64,000 nucleotides of DNA. Source: Virgibacillus_F flavescens. GTDB taxonomy: Bacteria; Bacillota; Bacilli; Bacillales; Amphibacillaceae. Shown here piece after piece: positions 39,729-48,931 of this stretch (the first letter of the stretch is position 1; each line of letters begins with the position of its first letter). The stretch lies in NCBI RefSeq assembly GCF_050574275.1, contig NZ_CP192260.1, positions 1 through 64,000 on the forward strand, in the 5' to 3' direction. The notes below the pieces were generated by a model. That model saw nothing but the letters and a program-made list of their open reading frames with translations, searched no databases and was not told the origin of the DNA. The position numbers and the translations under genes were made by a program.

Positions 39729-40379
39729 CGTTGTGACACAAAATCTCTACACTGCGAATTAACAGCAACTAGATTTCCGCTGATGGCGTGCCTACTTGTG
39801 CCACCGCAGGTGGCCACTGAAAAAGTTGTGTGTGGCACGAAATAGGTGGATCTATTTTCGCATCTTCGAATATACTACGCTTTCCGTGGGCACGGCTTCA
39901 GCTTCCTCGGATAAACAAAAACCGCTTTCCTGCTTAGATCTTCAGCTCGCGCTGTTCCCACAGGAGTCTTCGTATATTCGAAGATGCTTAGTTAAAGGTG
40001 AGAAATTAAATTTTAAAGATCTATCTCTTTTTCAGTGACATTTGTCGCAATCCAGTATCTCACCGATGACTTCCATCGTCACAGATTTATTAAATACACT
40101 TTTGATATCTATGTCTATTTCAACATGCATTAGCTTAACCAGTCCTGCATCGTTCCGGGCGGTGACTCCTGCGGGAACAGCACGAGTCTGAAGGCCCCGC
40201 AGAAGAGCATTTTTAAGAGGAGGGCCAACTAAAACCGTCCTTTGCGGACAACGTTGGCATACCCCTTGTCGGGGCAAGGAGACTGAAGCCGTGCCCGCGT
40301 GAAGCATCCGCCCGCAACGATCCTGGACGGCAGCTATGGAAGCAAACTAAAAGTTACGTCTCAGTTTCCATCAACTACG
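39729..40379 (-). repeat. Composite non-autonomous element, copy D (inverted, interrupted)
   Basis: About 650 bp in reverse orientation. The ends are cgttgtgacacaaa...actgcg at 39729 and cagtttccatcaactacg at 40361-40379, the same terminal repeats as copy B. The long form of the first module is at about 40155-40334. The second module survives only as gatggcg..acttgtgcc near 39781-39803, because a 230-bp R3 element sits in it. Short reading frames here are not genes. Confidence 0.75.
39811..40040 (-). mobile_element. MITE-like element R3, copy 2 (nested)
   Basis: About 230 bp with ends GGCCACTGAAAAAG and CTTTTTCAGTGAC, and internal GCATCTTCGAATATAC / GTATATTCGAAGATGC. It lies reversed relative to copy 1 and again inside a composite element. 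Confidence 0.72.
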
Positions 40380-40472
40380 ACAAAAGTAACTAATAGCATG
40401 TGAAAACCTCAAGCGGGCTAGGCGTTGGAGCTAGACAGACAAACATAAATATTTTATACATTCTTATCTTTT

Positions 40473-40506
40473 AAGAAAGACACTCAAAAAATTTGAGTGT
40501 CTTTCT
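40473..40506 (-). terminator. Terminator after the amino-acid permease gene
   Basis: AGAAAGACACTCAAA / TTTGAGTGTCTTTCT hairpin directly after the operon. Confidence 0.85.
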
Positions 40507-40510
40507 ATCG

Positions 40511-41203
40511 TTAGATGTATTTACTTGACTTACTTTCAAGTCGGTCCTGTAAAAAAGATATGACCATACAAATTGGCCAGTAAATTAATGCAATTGTAAT
40601 ATACATTGTCATTGAATCAAATGAACGCCCAGCAACAATTTGTGCCTTTTGAAAAATTTCTGGAACTGTAATTACCGCTGCAAGTGAAGTTGCTTTTACA
40701 ATATCCATAAAAACATTTGTCAATGGAGGAACAGCTATACGTGTAGCTTGCGGCAAAATAATTTTCCGCATTGTTTTCCAATAACCAATATTCAATGCTC
40801 TTGCAGATTCCCATTGTCCTTGATCTACACTGTTTAAAGCTGAGCGATTAATTTCTGCTATATACGCTGCACTGTTCAAGCCAAAACCAAGCGAAGCAGC
40901 AAGTACTGCTGAGAGTTCAATACCAATATAAGGTAAACCAAAGTATAGGATAAACAAAAATACTAAAATAGGCGTACCACGCATGAAAGAAATGTACATG
41001 CGCGCGGGATAGCGCCATACCTTTGCTTTTGAACCTCGGGCTAGGGCAAGAAATAATCCAATTACTAGTCCAAGCCCCATACCAATAACTGCAATCATCA
41101 ATGTTAGCGGCACGCCTTCCAAGAGGAAAGGCAGGTTGTTCCAAGCAAGTTCCGCATCGAAAACTTTTCCCAGTTGTACATCATTAAACTCAACGTGAAA
41201 CAT
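40511..41203 (-). CDS. Polar amino-acid ABC transporter permease (cystine type)
   Basis: 230 residues with five to six membrane segments and the HisM/GlnP-type permease loop with its EAA motif (ESARALNIGYWKTMRKIILPQA). It resembles TcyB-type cystine permeases. It begins 1 base after the stop of the binding-protein gene, so the two are translationally coupled. No ATP-binding subunit gene follows: a terminator and repeat elements come next. The ATPase must be encoded elsewhere or shared. Confidence 0.87.
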   Translation of the reverse strand: MFHVEFNDVQLGKVFDAELAWNNLPFLLEGVPLTLMIAVIGMGLGLVIGLFLALARGSKAKVWRYPARMYISFMRGTPILVFLFILYFGLPYIGIELSAVLAASLGFGLNSAAYIAEINRSALNSVDQGQWESARALNIGYWKTMRKIILPQATRIAVPPLTNVFMDIVKATSLAAVITVPEIFQKAQIVAGRSFDSMTMYITIALIYWPICMVISFLQDRLESKSSKYI

Positions 41204-41204
41204 G

Positions 41205-42074
41205 TTAAATATCTAATCCTTCAATTTCTCGTATTTTACCCTCAGGTTTTTTAGATACATCTTCGCCACCATAGTATTTTTCAGCAAGCTCAGTTAATGT
41301 ACCATCCTCACGCATTCCCTGTAAGGCTTCGTTCATTTTATCCACTAGTTTCGTGGCATCTTTAGGCGCAACAATTCCTTGTTCAGTTGGATGAAACTTT
41401 AAATCAGGATGAATTTTTATGTCATATTGGGTAATTGCATCTAGAGCTAGTTTCTGTAAGTAATAATCATTAATTACAGTGTCCGTTCGACCATTATCCA
41501 CATCCTGTAGATATACATCATTTGAAACGTTACTGTATGTTACGACTTCTGCACCGAAGTGTCTTGCAATATCACTAAACACTGTTGTAGCACCGCCTCC
41601 GGCTTTTTTACCCTTCAAATCTTCTAATGTCTTAATTCCGGATAAATCCTCTGACCGAACGATTAAAGATGTAAATGAATATTTATATGGTTCAGTAAAA
41701 GAGAAACTCTTTTTACGATCATCGGTAATTTCAATATCATTGATCGCTACGTCAATACGATTACTGTTTACAGCAGGCAGCATCGCATCGATTCCCATTG
41801 TTTTGAACTTCACATCTAATTTCAATCGTTTCGCAATTTCGCGGATCACTTCTGGATCATAACCAGTCAATGTTTCTGATCCTTCAGGATAATATGAAGC
41901 AGCGAATAATGTTCCAGAAGTTCCTACAACGAGTTCACCTTTTTCTTTAATTTCAGCCCACTTTCCATCTTCATTAGTTTCGTTTGAAGATGATTCTTTC
42001 TCCGCTGAATCACCACAGGCAACTAAAGCGAATAGTATAGCTATCATTACAAGTAAAACCTTTATTTGCTTCAT
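41205..42074 (-). CDS. Amino-acid ABC transporter substrate-binding lipoprotein
   Basis: 289 residues. A type II signal peptide ends in the lipobox FALVACG (Cys20), followed by a serine-rich linker and the SBP_bac_3 fold (LVVGTSGTLFAASYYPE, GYDPEVIREIAKRL, VDVAINDIEITDDRKKSFSFTEPY). TcyA-like cystine binding is the most likely function from overall similarity, but glutamine- or arginine-binding relatives look alike. AAAGGAGTG precedes the ATG. First gene of a two-gene operon. Confidence 0.88.
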   Translation of the reverse strand: MKQIKVLLVMIAILFALVACGDSAEKESSSNETNEDGKWAEIKEKGELVVGTSGTLFAASYYPEGSETLTGYDPEVIREIAKRLKLDVKFKTMGIDAMLPAVNSNRIDVAINDIEITDDRKKSFSFTEPYKYSFTSLIVRSEDLSGIKTLEDLKGKKAGGGATTVFSDIARHFGAEVVTYSNVSNDVYLQDVDNGRTDTVINDYYLQKLALDAITQYDIKIHPDLKFHPTEQGIVAPKDATKLVDKMNEALQGMREDGTLTELAEKYYGGEDVSKKPEGKIREIEGLDI

Positions 42075-42210
42075 ATAACCGCACTCCTTTTTTATTGTTA
42101 TAGTAATAATTATATTTAGATTGTAACAGTTAAGTTTATATTATACAACGTTAAAACTTTCCTGTTTCAAAATATTATTCATCTGTATTAATTGGAGTTA
42201 TAGATAGTTA

Positions 42211-42241
42211 TTGACTTTATTTAAACACGTGATAATATAAT
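42211..42241 (+). promoter_or_regulatory. Promoter of the metal ATPase gene
   Basis: TTGACT (42211-42216) and TATAAT (42236-42241) with a long 19-base spacer. The PerR box lies 13 bases further down. Confidence 0.5.
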
Positions 42242-42254
42242 AACAAGTATTTAA

Positions 42255-42269
42255 TTATAATAATTATAA
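42255..42269 (+). promoter_or_regulatory. PerR box
   Basis: TTATAATAATTATAA, a perfect match to the PerR consensus TTATAATNATTATAA, just downstream of the promoter and 20 bases ahead of the coding start. It should allow repression by PerR and induction by peroxide. B. subtilis zosA is a known PerR target. Confidence 0.88.
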
Positions 42270-42289
42270 TTTGAAAGGGGATTATGTAA

Positions 42290-44262
42290 ATGACTAGCCA
42301 TAATGAACACCGTTATGAATCTGCCCTACATAGGTTTTTGCCAAATAAATTATACGACCACAGAGAAATTATTGCTGCAATCATTAGTGGCGTAATCATT
42401 TTAACTGCCTGGTTAATATCTGATTATATAAACCATATCACATGGGTTACCCTTCATCTTTCAGCATTTGGAATTGGTGGTTATGCCAAAGCAAAAGAAG
42501 GTTTGGAGGAAACTTTTAGAAATAAGGAACTTAATGTGGAAATGCTGATGGTTTTTGCAGCAATTGGATCAGCAATGATTGGCTACTGGATGGAAGGTGC
42601 GATACTGATCTTTATATTCGCATTGTCTGGAGCGTTGGAAACTTACACCATCAATAAAAGTAAAAATGAAATTTCATCATTAATGGAAATGCAGCCGGAA
42701 ATGGCAGTACTACTTAAAAATGAAAAAGAAGTAAAAATATCTGTCGCCAAATTAACTATTGGAGACACTATCCTGGTGAAAGCTGGAGAAAGAATACCTG
42801 CAGATGGCATAATAATTAAAGGTAGAACCTCCATTAATGAGAGTGCAATTACCGGGGAATCCATTCCTGTTTCCAAACAGGAGGAGAGTGAAGTTTTCTC
42901 TGGAACTGTCGCTGTCGACGGGTCGATCCAAGTAAGAATTTCAAAGTCCAATGACCAAACCTTGTTTTCAAAGATAATAAACCTTGTACAATCTGCGCAA
43001 GAGGAAAAATCACCTTCGCAGCTCTTTATTGAAAAGTTTGAGGGAACTTATGTAAAAGCAGTATTACTTCTTGTCGGTACAATGATGATTCTTCCGCACT
43101 TTTTCTTTGGTTGGACATTTACCGAGAGCATTTATCGCGCAATGATATTATTGGTGGTTGCTTCTCCATGTGCACTTGTTGCATCTATCATGCCTGCTAC
43201 TTTATCTGCCATTTCCAACGGAGCTAAAAATGGCGTGCTTTTTAAAGGTGGCGTGAATATAGAGAATCTGGGGCATATCAAAGCGATCGCATTTGATAAA
43301 ACAGGTACATTAACAAATGGAAAACCTAAAGTAACAGACTATTTCATAAAAACTGGGTTGAGTGAGAAATATACATTGGAGGTCATTGGAGCTATTGAAA
43401 ATGAATCCTTGCACCCTTTGGCACAGGCTGTTACGAGTTATTGTAAACATAAACTAAACCTATCCAACTTTTCCATTCCTGTTTCACATCATACTACGGT
43501 AAGTGGGAATGGACTGCAAGCAATCATTGGTAATGATACCTGGACGTTAGGGAAAACGGGATTTGTAGGAGAGAATGAAGCGAATAGTTTTCAAAATGGG
43601 ATTGCGTCGAGGTTAGCTGCTGAGGGGAAATCGCTTGTATTTATTAAGAAAAACACTGAAATTATAGCATTGCTGGCATTAAAAGATACCATCCGAAAAG
43701 ATGCAAAACATGCTATCGAACAACTTAAAAAACAACATATTTTCACCGTCATGCTTACGGGCGATAATGAATTAACTGCCAAAGCGATTGCAGAAGAGGC
43801 TGGAATCGATGCTTATATTGCCGATTGTCTTCCTGAAGAAAAAGTTCAACACATCAAAAACTTACGCATGTGGCGATGGTTGGTGATGGAATAAATGACG
43901 CACCTGCACTTGCAACTGCAAATGTCGGAATAGCCATGGGCGAAGGTACAGACGTAGCCCTCGAAACAGCGGATGTGGTTCTTATGAAAAGTGATTTAAC
44001 TAAAATTTCCAATGCATTTAATCTATCCCAGCAAATGAATAAAATAGTAAAACAAAATGTTGTCTTTTCATTAAGTGTAATTGGACTATTAATTGTTTCC
44101 AACTTCCTGCAAATACTCGACTTGCCACTAGGTGTTATCGGCCATGAAGGCAGTACCATTTTAGTGATTCTGAACGGTTTACGGTTACTTACAGTTAACA
44201 ACGAAACTCACTACTCTGCTTCCGACCATAGCGGTGGGCTGGCACGTAACCTGGCAGGTTAA
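42290..44262 (+). pseudogene. zosA: ZosA-like heavy-metal P1B-type ATPase, frameshifted
   Basis: The first frame (42290-43894) encodes the membrane region without an N-terminal metal-binding domain, the transmembrane SPCA motif, Asp336 in DKTGTLTNGK, the SLHPLAQ motif and TGD. It then runs into a stop after KNLRMWRWLVME. The rest, VAMVGDGINDAPALA to the last two helices, continues in the -1 frame from 43870 to 44262. Adding one G at about 43870 restores a 657-codon gene; a 13-base deletion would also fit, because relatives have about four more residues here. A weak slippery site (C AAA AAC) stands just upstream in the right direction. Sequencing error is possible. In B. subtilis ZosA imports zinc under peroxide stress. 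Confidence 0.75.
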
Positions 44263-44298
44263 ACATATTACTCTATAAACTCGTTTCTCTACATACTG

Positions 44299-44329
44299 AG
44301 GCCCTGACGTTAAATTAACGTCAGGGCCT
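44299..44329. terminator. Bidirectional terminator between the metal ATPase and YihY genes
   Basis: AGGCCCTGACGTTAA / TTAACGTCAGGGCCT, a perfect 15-bp arm pair with T run on the plus side. Confidence 0.9.
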
Positions 44330-44333
44330 TTAG

Positions 44334-45164
44334 TTAGATATTTAATCTGCCGGTTCGCCTTTGCTTAATTACTGCATTAATAAGACCGCCGAGAATTATT
44401 ATAATTCCCGAAATATAGAACCAAATCATCAATGTAATAACTGTCCCTAAACTACCATAGGTTGCAGAATAACTAGCAACAGAACTAACATAATAAGAAA
44501 ATGCCAATGAAACTAATTGCCATCCTACGGTCGCAAAAATAGACCCCCAAATAGCATCTTTAATCAAAATCTTATGGTTAGGCGCCATTTTGTATAGTGC
44601 TAACAGCACGAGGAAAAATACAATTGATGAGACTACCCAACGTAAAGTTTCCCAGAGGTTAAGAAAACTGGCTGACAGTCCAAAGAATGAAAATAGGTAT
44701 TCACCAATCATCTTTCCAAATATAGGAAGTAAAAAGGCCATAATTATGACAACAACCATTGCAATGGTCAAAATAATTGCGATCAGACGAGCTACAATGA
44801 AAGATCGATTTTCATCGACTTCATATGCCAAGTTGAATGCTTTCATAATTCCATTAATACCAGCAGAAGCAGACCAAATAGTACCAACAATACCAATTGA
44901 TAGCAGTCCGCCATTCTGTTCACTAACCAACTGAGTGATATTGGTGTCTATCAAGGTCATGATCTCTTCTGGTGCATAAACACTCAGAAATGAAATTACA
45001 TTTTGTGAATCTAACTTTAAATAACCTATTAGAGTTAATAAAAACAATAAAAAGGGGAATAAAGATAGCAGGAAAAAGTAGGCAAGCTGTGCTGCCATAC
45101 CAAATACATCTACCTCTTCAACCTTTTGAAATAGTTGTTTTGAGAATCTAACAGCTTTATTCAT
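44334..45164 (-). CDS. yfkH: YihY/UPF0761 family membrane protein (YfkH-like)
   Basis: 276 residues with six membrane segments and the family blocks AAQLAYFFLLSLFPFLLFLL near the N-terminus, TIWSASAGINGIMKAFNLAYE, and a C-terminal SYSATYGSLGTVITLMIWFY. The old name ribonuclease BN is wrong for this family. Role unknown; proposed as a transporter or lipid-related. GGGGGA precedes the ATG. The next gene upstream on the same strand (YtxH-like) is 28 bases away and may be co-transcribed. Confidence 0.87.
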   Translation of the reverse strand: MNKAVRFSKQLFQKVEEVDVFGMAAQLAYFFLLSLFPFLLFLLTLIGYLKLDSQNVISFLSVYAPEEIMTLIDTNITQLVSEQNGGLLSIGIVGTIWSASAGINGIMKAFNLAYEVDENRSFIVARLIAIILTIAMVVVIIMAFLLPIFGKMIGEYLFSFFGLSASFLNLWETLRWVVSSIVFFLVLLALYKMAPNHKILIKDAIWGSIFATVGWQLVSLAFSYYVSSVASYSATYGSLGTVITLMIWFYISGIIIILGGLINAVIKQRRTGRLNI

Positions 45165-45192
45165 ACTAGTCCCCCTTGCTGTGTATATACAA

Positions 45193-45498
45193 TTAATTAA
45201 TCGACTTTAATTTTTTATCCTCTGATTTTTTTGTAAGCGTATCAATAGTTTTTTCCACTTGTTCAAGAGCGTTAATTGCACTCTCAGCACTTGTATTAAA
45301 TGTATTATTGAACTGATTACAAGCCGTGCGAGCTTTTTTCACAGCTTCTGAAGGGTGTTTTAAATAATACTCTCCGTCTCTTGTTAAGCTTTGACACTGT
45401 AACTTTGTACGATGACGTGTCTCCCGGTCAAAAAGAGTTGTTAATCCACCAAGTAATGCACCAAGCACCATTCCATACACTAATTTATTATTTTTCAT
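45193..45498 (-). CDS. YtxH-like small protein
   Basis: 101 residues. An N-terminal hydrophobic glycine-rich segment (LVYGMVLGALLGGLTTLF) is followed by a long amphipathic, coiled-coil-like helix (residues 45-95). This is the YtxH/YhaH-type layout seen in general-stress proteins. ATG 45498 follows GAGGAG; an upstream ATG (45525) lies inside an inverted repeat. Precedes the YihY gene. Function unknown. Confidence 0.7.
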   Translation of the reverse strand: MKNNKLVYGMVLGALLGGLTTLFDRETRHRTKLQCQSLTRDGEYYLKHPSEAVKKARTACNQFNNTFNTSAESAINALEQVEKTIDTLTKKSEDKKLKSIN

Positions 45499-45523
45499 GT
45501 TATACCACTCCTCTGTTATATGC

Positions 45524-45539
45524 ATTAGACTTGTCTAAT
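45524..45539. promoter_or_regulatory. Inverted repeat upstream of the YtxH-like gene
   Basis: ATTAGAC-tt-GTCTAAT, a perfect 7-bp arm pair 26 bases ahead of the start codon. Candidate operator; regulator unknown. Confidence 0.4.
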
Positions 45540-45552
45540 AGACGTGTATTTC

Positions 45553-45651
45553 ATTAGAAAACTTTGCTTATCGCCTAGCTTTATTGGCGAAAGCCTAAGT
45601 TGTACTTAAGCAGTAAGAAAGGATTTATACTTTCTTACCTGCCAAGAAACA
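45553..45651. repeat. Decayed ~95-bp repeat (family R5), copy 4
   Basis: Best-preserved copy: TTAGAAAACTTTGCTTATCG, TTGGCGAAAGCCTAAGTTG and AGTAAGAAAGGATTTATACT. Contains short inverted repeats. Confidence 0.65.
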
Positions 45652-45774
45652 ATAACCCGTTAACTAAACATGTCATTTAAATGGAACCAATTTTATTTCT
45701 AACTTACCTTTCCCCTCATAATAGGGAAATAAACAACCTATTTTTAAAGTTACTAAAAAAAATTTAAAATTAGC

Positions 45775-45804
45775 TTGACTTTACGAAGGAATTTTCGGAA
45801 TATT
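45775..45804 (+). promoter_or_regulatory. Candidate promoter of the AGCS symporter gene
   Basis: TTGACT at 45775-45780 with an AATATT-like -10 about 18 bases later. The -10 is weak, so this is tentative. The rest of the gap 45652-45847 shows nothing more. Confidence 0.35.
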
Positions 45805-45847
45805 TATGATAAGCACAAAAATAATAGATTATATAAGGAGGAATTAC

Positions 45848-47206
45848 ATGTCTGACTTAATTAGTAGTATTAGCGGTTTTGTATGGGGGCCACCAACTTT
45901 AATATTAATCGTTGGAACTGGCCTCTATCTCACCATCAGATTAGCTTTTTTGCAATTTCGTACGATTCCTTATGCGTTACGACTCGCATTTAGTCCAAAA
46001 AGACAGGACAAGGCTTCTAAAGGGGATATAAGTCATTACGAAGCCCTCACTACCGCCATGGCCGCCACGATTGGTACCGGTAACATTGTCGGTGTAGCTA
46101 CTGCAGTCGTTCTCGGGGGGCCAGGAGCGGTTTTCTGGATGTGGATTAGTGCTCTATTCGGAATGGCAACCAAGTATGCAGAAGCGCTACTGGCAGTGAA
46201 ATACCGAGTTGTAAACAGTAAAGGCGAGATGTCTGGTGGTCCAATGTATTACCTCGAACGTGGTTTGAAAGCAAAATGGTTAGGTGTTACGTTTGCTGTT
46301 TTTGGATCGGTAGCAGCTTTTGGTATCGGAAACATGGTTCAATCAAATTCCGTTTCTGATGCACTAGAACGTTCGTTTAGTGTTCCTACATGGGTTACCG
46401 GTTTGATCCTTACCTTATTGACTGGTCTAGTTATTTTAGGCGGAATAAAAAGTATAGGGCGTGTTACTGCATTTTTTGTTCCAGTGATGGCTTTATTTTA
46501 TGTGATTGGTGGACTTATTATAATTGTAATGAATTTAGATATCGTTCCTTCAGCAATTGCGTTAATCTTTAACGATGCATTTACAGGCAGTGCTGTCGGT
46601 GGTGGTATCCTCGGAACTGTTATCCGTTATGGTGTAGCACGTGGAGTATTCTCAAACGAGGCTGGTCTTGGATCAGCGCCAATAGCTGCAGCAGCTGCAA
46701 AAACTGATTATCCTGGAAGACAGGCACTTGTCTCAATGACACAGGTGTTTATCGATACGATTATTGTATGTTCTATAACTGGAATTACAATTGTAATGGC
46801 AGATATGTATTCCGGATCAACCTTAGATGGAGGAGATTTAACGGCAGCATCATTTGCTTACTTCTTAGGAGATACGGGTGGTTATATTGTAACAATTGGT
46901 ATCGTATTATTTGCTTTCTCTACACTCGTCGGCTGGTCTTATTACGGTGAAAAATGCTTTAGTTACTTATTTAATGATAAAGCAGTTCCTTACTACCGCG
47001 TAGTATTTGTTCTAATCGTGTTTTATGGCGCGGTTGAAAAACTAGGTATTGTTTGGGGTATCGCTGATATCATGAATGCTCTAATGGCAATCCCGAACTT
47101 AATAGGGCTCCTCGGCCTATCCGGCGTAGTAGTTTATGAAACTAAGAAATTTATTAAAGTGGCAAAAGAAGAAGAATCGGAACGCAAAAGAAAAAAAGCA
47201 GCTTAA
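45848..47206 (+). CDS. Sodium:alanine/glycine (or glutamine) symporter, AGCS family
   Basis: 452 residues with about 11 membrane segments. AGCS signature blocks are seen: TAMAATIGTGNIVGVATAV, GPGAVFWMWISALFGMATKYAEA, GGPMYYLERGL, and ARGVFSNEAGLGSAPIAAAAA. It imports a small neutral amino acid with Na+. ATG 45848 has AAGGAGG ahead; the upstream ATG 45806 lies before this site. A glutaminase gene lies 0.7 kb downstream on the other strand, and in B. subtilis a related symporter (GlnT) is paired with glutaminase, so glutamine is a reasonable substrate guess. Confidence 0.9.
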   Translation: MSDLISSISGFVWGPPTLILIVGTGLYLTIRLAFLQFRTIPYALRLAFSPKRQDKASKGDISHYEALTTAMAATIGTGNIVGVATAVVLGGPGAVFWMWISALFGMATKYAEALLAVKYRVVNSKGEMSGGPMYYLERGLKAKWLGVTFAVFGSVAAFGIGNMVQSNSVSDALERSFSVPTWVTGLILTLLTGLVILGGIKSIGRVTAFFVPVMALFYVIGGLIIIVMNLDIVPSAIALIFNDAFTGSAVGGGILGTVIRYGVARGVFSNEAGLGSAPIAAAAAKTDYPGRQALVSMTQVFIDTIIVCSITGITIVMADMYSGSTLDGGDLTAASFAYFLGDTGGYIVTIGIVLFAFSTLVGWSYYGEKCFSYLFNDKAVPYYRVVFVLIVFYGAVEKLGIVWGIADIMNALMAIPNLIGLLGLSGVVVYETKKFIKVAKEEESERKRKKAA

Positions 47207-47212
47207 GGATGC

Positions 47213-47256
47213 AAAAAAGGAGCTAACCCATATATTTTATTGGGTTGCTCCTTTTA
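47213..47256. terminator. Bidirectional terminator between the symporter and SRAP genes
   Basis: AAAGGAGC-t-AACCCA...TGGGTTGCTCCTTTT. Overlaps the last codon of the SRAP gene. Confidence 0.85.
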
Positions 47257-47922
47257 ATTTACTAGCGGCTCAATGCACTTATCGTCGTTATTTTTAGCTG
47301 AATTAACATAGCTGGATACTTGATGCGCAGATAAGTCGTCTACCTGAATAGATTGAAGAAATTCATGTGCTCTATTTGCATCCATTTCATCTGGTGAGAT
47401 CCATGTGTTCTCTTTATCTTTAGGAAGAATTATTGGCATGCGGTGATGTATATCTTCCATAAAGGAGTTTGCTTCCTTTGTTAGAATAGTGCATGTGAAT
47501 AAGTCCTGATCCTCATCCTGCCATTTATCCCATAAACCTGCAAAAGCAAACAATTTACGGTCTGCTACGTGAATTCGACTAGGTTTCTTTTCTTTATCAA
47601 CCTTTTTCCACTCGTAAAAGCTGTCCGCAATAATTAAACATCTTTTCCGCTTTAACAAAGTCTTAAAACTCGGTTTCTGATGAACGGTTTCACTCCTGGC
47701 ATTGATCATTTTATAGCCTATTTTTACATCATTTGACCAGGAAGGAACAAGACCCCATTTCAAATATCCAGCTCTTTTTTCCTTACCGTTATGAATAACT
47801 GCCAGAACATTTTGGCCAGGAGCTATATTATAGCTTGGCTGGTAGGAATCAATTGATTGCTGTATACCGTATTCGTTTAGAATTTCAAGTTCATCTCTCA
47901 GTAACGTATATCTGCCACACAT
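47254..47922 (-). CDS. SRAP (HMCES/YedK) family abasic-site DNA-protein crosslinking protein
   Basis: 222 residues. The chain starts MCGRYTL, so Cys2 becomes the N-terminal residue that crosslinks to abasic sites in single-stranded DNA. Other active-site blocks are NARSETV, DSFYEW and HHRMPIIL. Length and motifs match YedK. The ATG follows GAGGTGAT. The glsA gene is 13 bases upstream on the same strand, close enough for one transcript. No LexA box was found, so SOS control is unproven. Confidence 0.9.
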   Translation of the reverse strand: MCGRYTLLRDELEILNEYGIQQSIDSYQPSYNIAPGQNVLAVIHNGKEKRAGYLKWGLVPSWSNDVKIGYKMINARSETVHQKPSFKTLLKRKRCLIIADSFYEWKKVDKEKKPSRIHVADRKLFAFAGLWDKWQDEDQDLFTCTILTKEANSFMEDIHHRMPIILPKDKENTWISPDEMDANRAHEFLQSIQVDDLSAHQVSSYVNSAKNNDDKCIEPLVN

Positions 47923-47935
47923 ATAATCACCTCTT

Positions 47936-48931
47936 CTAGAATATACTCAGATCCCATTGTTTAGCGATATGTCTTAGTAGCCTAATACCCGCAATGCTGT
48001 TTCCTTTATCATCAAGTGCTGGTCCGTAAACACCTATTCCGCAACCAGCTAAAAATGGCAGTTCTTCATCTCGTACTCTTGCTGGAGCAGCTGCAATTAT
48101 CCCGCCTGAAACACCACTTTTTGCTGGAATTCCAACATAGGTTGCAAATTTGCCCGAAGCGTCGTACATCCCGCAAGTCAGCATTAATGCCTTTGCAATT
48201 CTAGCTTCCCGCCTCGGTATTATCTCTTCCCAAGTATCGGGATTAATGCCATCGTTCGCGATAATTAAACCTATCCTCGCCAGATCGTCAACTGTAATTT
48301 CAATCGAGCATTGCTGAAAATAAGTATCCAATGTTACATCAAGTTCTGACTCAAGAAAACCTGTTTCCAGAAGGTAATAGCCAATCGCTTTATTTCTGGT
48401 TGATGAGACTTTTTCGGAAGTATACACTTCTTGATTTATTTTAGGACGATAACCAATCATTTTCTCTAAAAGATCCAATATTGGACCAAGCTTCTCCTCC
48501 GAGGTTTCCCCCTCCAGGATCGATGTAACTGTTATTGCCCCAGCATTTATAAGTGGGTTGAACGGTTTTTTAAGCTGATTCATCTCCAGATGCATAATAG
48601 AATTAAATGCCTCTCCTGCTGGTTCAACATCTACTCTATCAAGCATATAAGCAATACCACGTTCAATACAACCAACAATAAAGCTGATAACTTTTGAAAT
48701 ACTTTGGAGTGTAAATGGTATATCCACATCCCCAGAACGAATGGTCATTCCATTTTTACCTAATATGGTAATACCTAAATGATCTTGATTAGCTTCTGAC
48801 AAAATCGGTATATAAGAAGCAACATTTCCATCTCTTGTGTGTTTTCGATAAAAGTTAACCCAATCATCCACATAATTTTGCAGCCATTCTTGACTCAACT
48901 CCGTATTCCAGTTAGCAGCACCCTGTACCAT
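47936..48931 (-). CDS. glsA: Glutaminase
   Basis: 331 residues, beta-lactamase-like fold. The catalytic Ser77-Ile-Ser-Lys80 (SxxK) is in PFTLQSISK, and the conserved NPLINAGAI, GMYDASG and GVSGGI blocks are present. It hydrolyses glutamine to glutamate and ammonia. ATG 48931 is used because GAGGTG ends 8 bases before it; a GTG 9 bases upstream overlaps that site. Neighbouring AGCS symporter and glutaminase suggest a glutamine-use unit. Confidence 0.92.
   Translation of the reverse strand: MVQGAANWNTELSQEWLQNYVDDWVNFYRKHTRDGNVASYIPILSEANQDHLGITILGKNGMTIRSGDVDIPFTLQSISKVISFIVGCIERGIAYMLDRVDVEPAGEAFNSIMHLEMNQLKKPFNPLINAGAITVTSILEGETSEEKLGPILDLLEKMIGYRPKINQEVYTSEKVSSTRNKAIGYYLLETGFLESELDVTLDTYFQQCSIEITVDDLARIGLIIANDGINPDTWEEIIPRREARIAKALMLTCGMYDASGKFATYVGIPAKSGVSGGIIAAAPARVRDEELPFLAGCGIGVYGPALDDKGNSIAGIRLLRHIAKQWDLSIF

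Noticed and set aside
39729..40379. Insertion sequence with transposase
   Set aside because: No frame longer than about 90 codons and no DDE or HUH motif; the region is explained by two nested non-autonomous elements.
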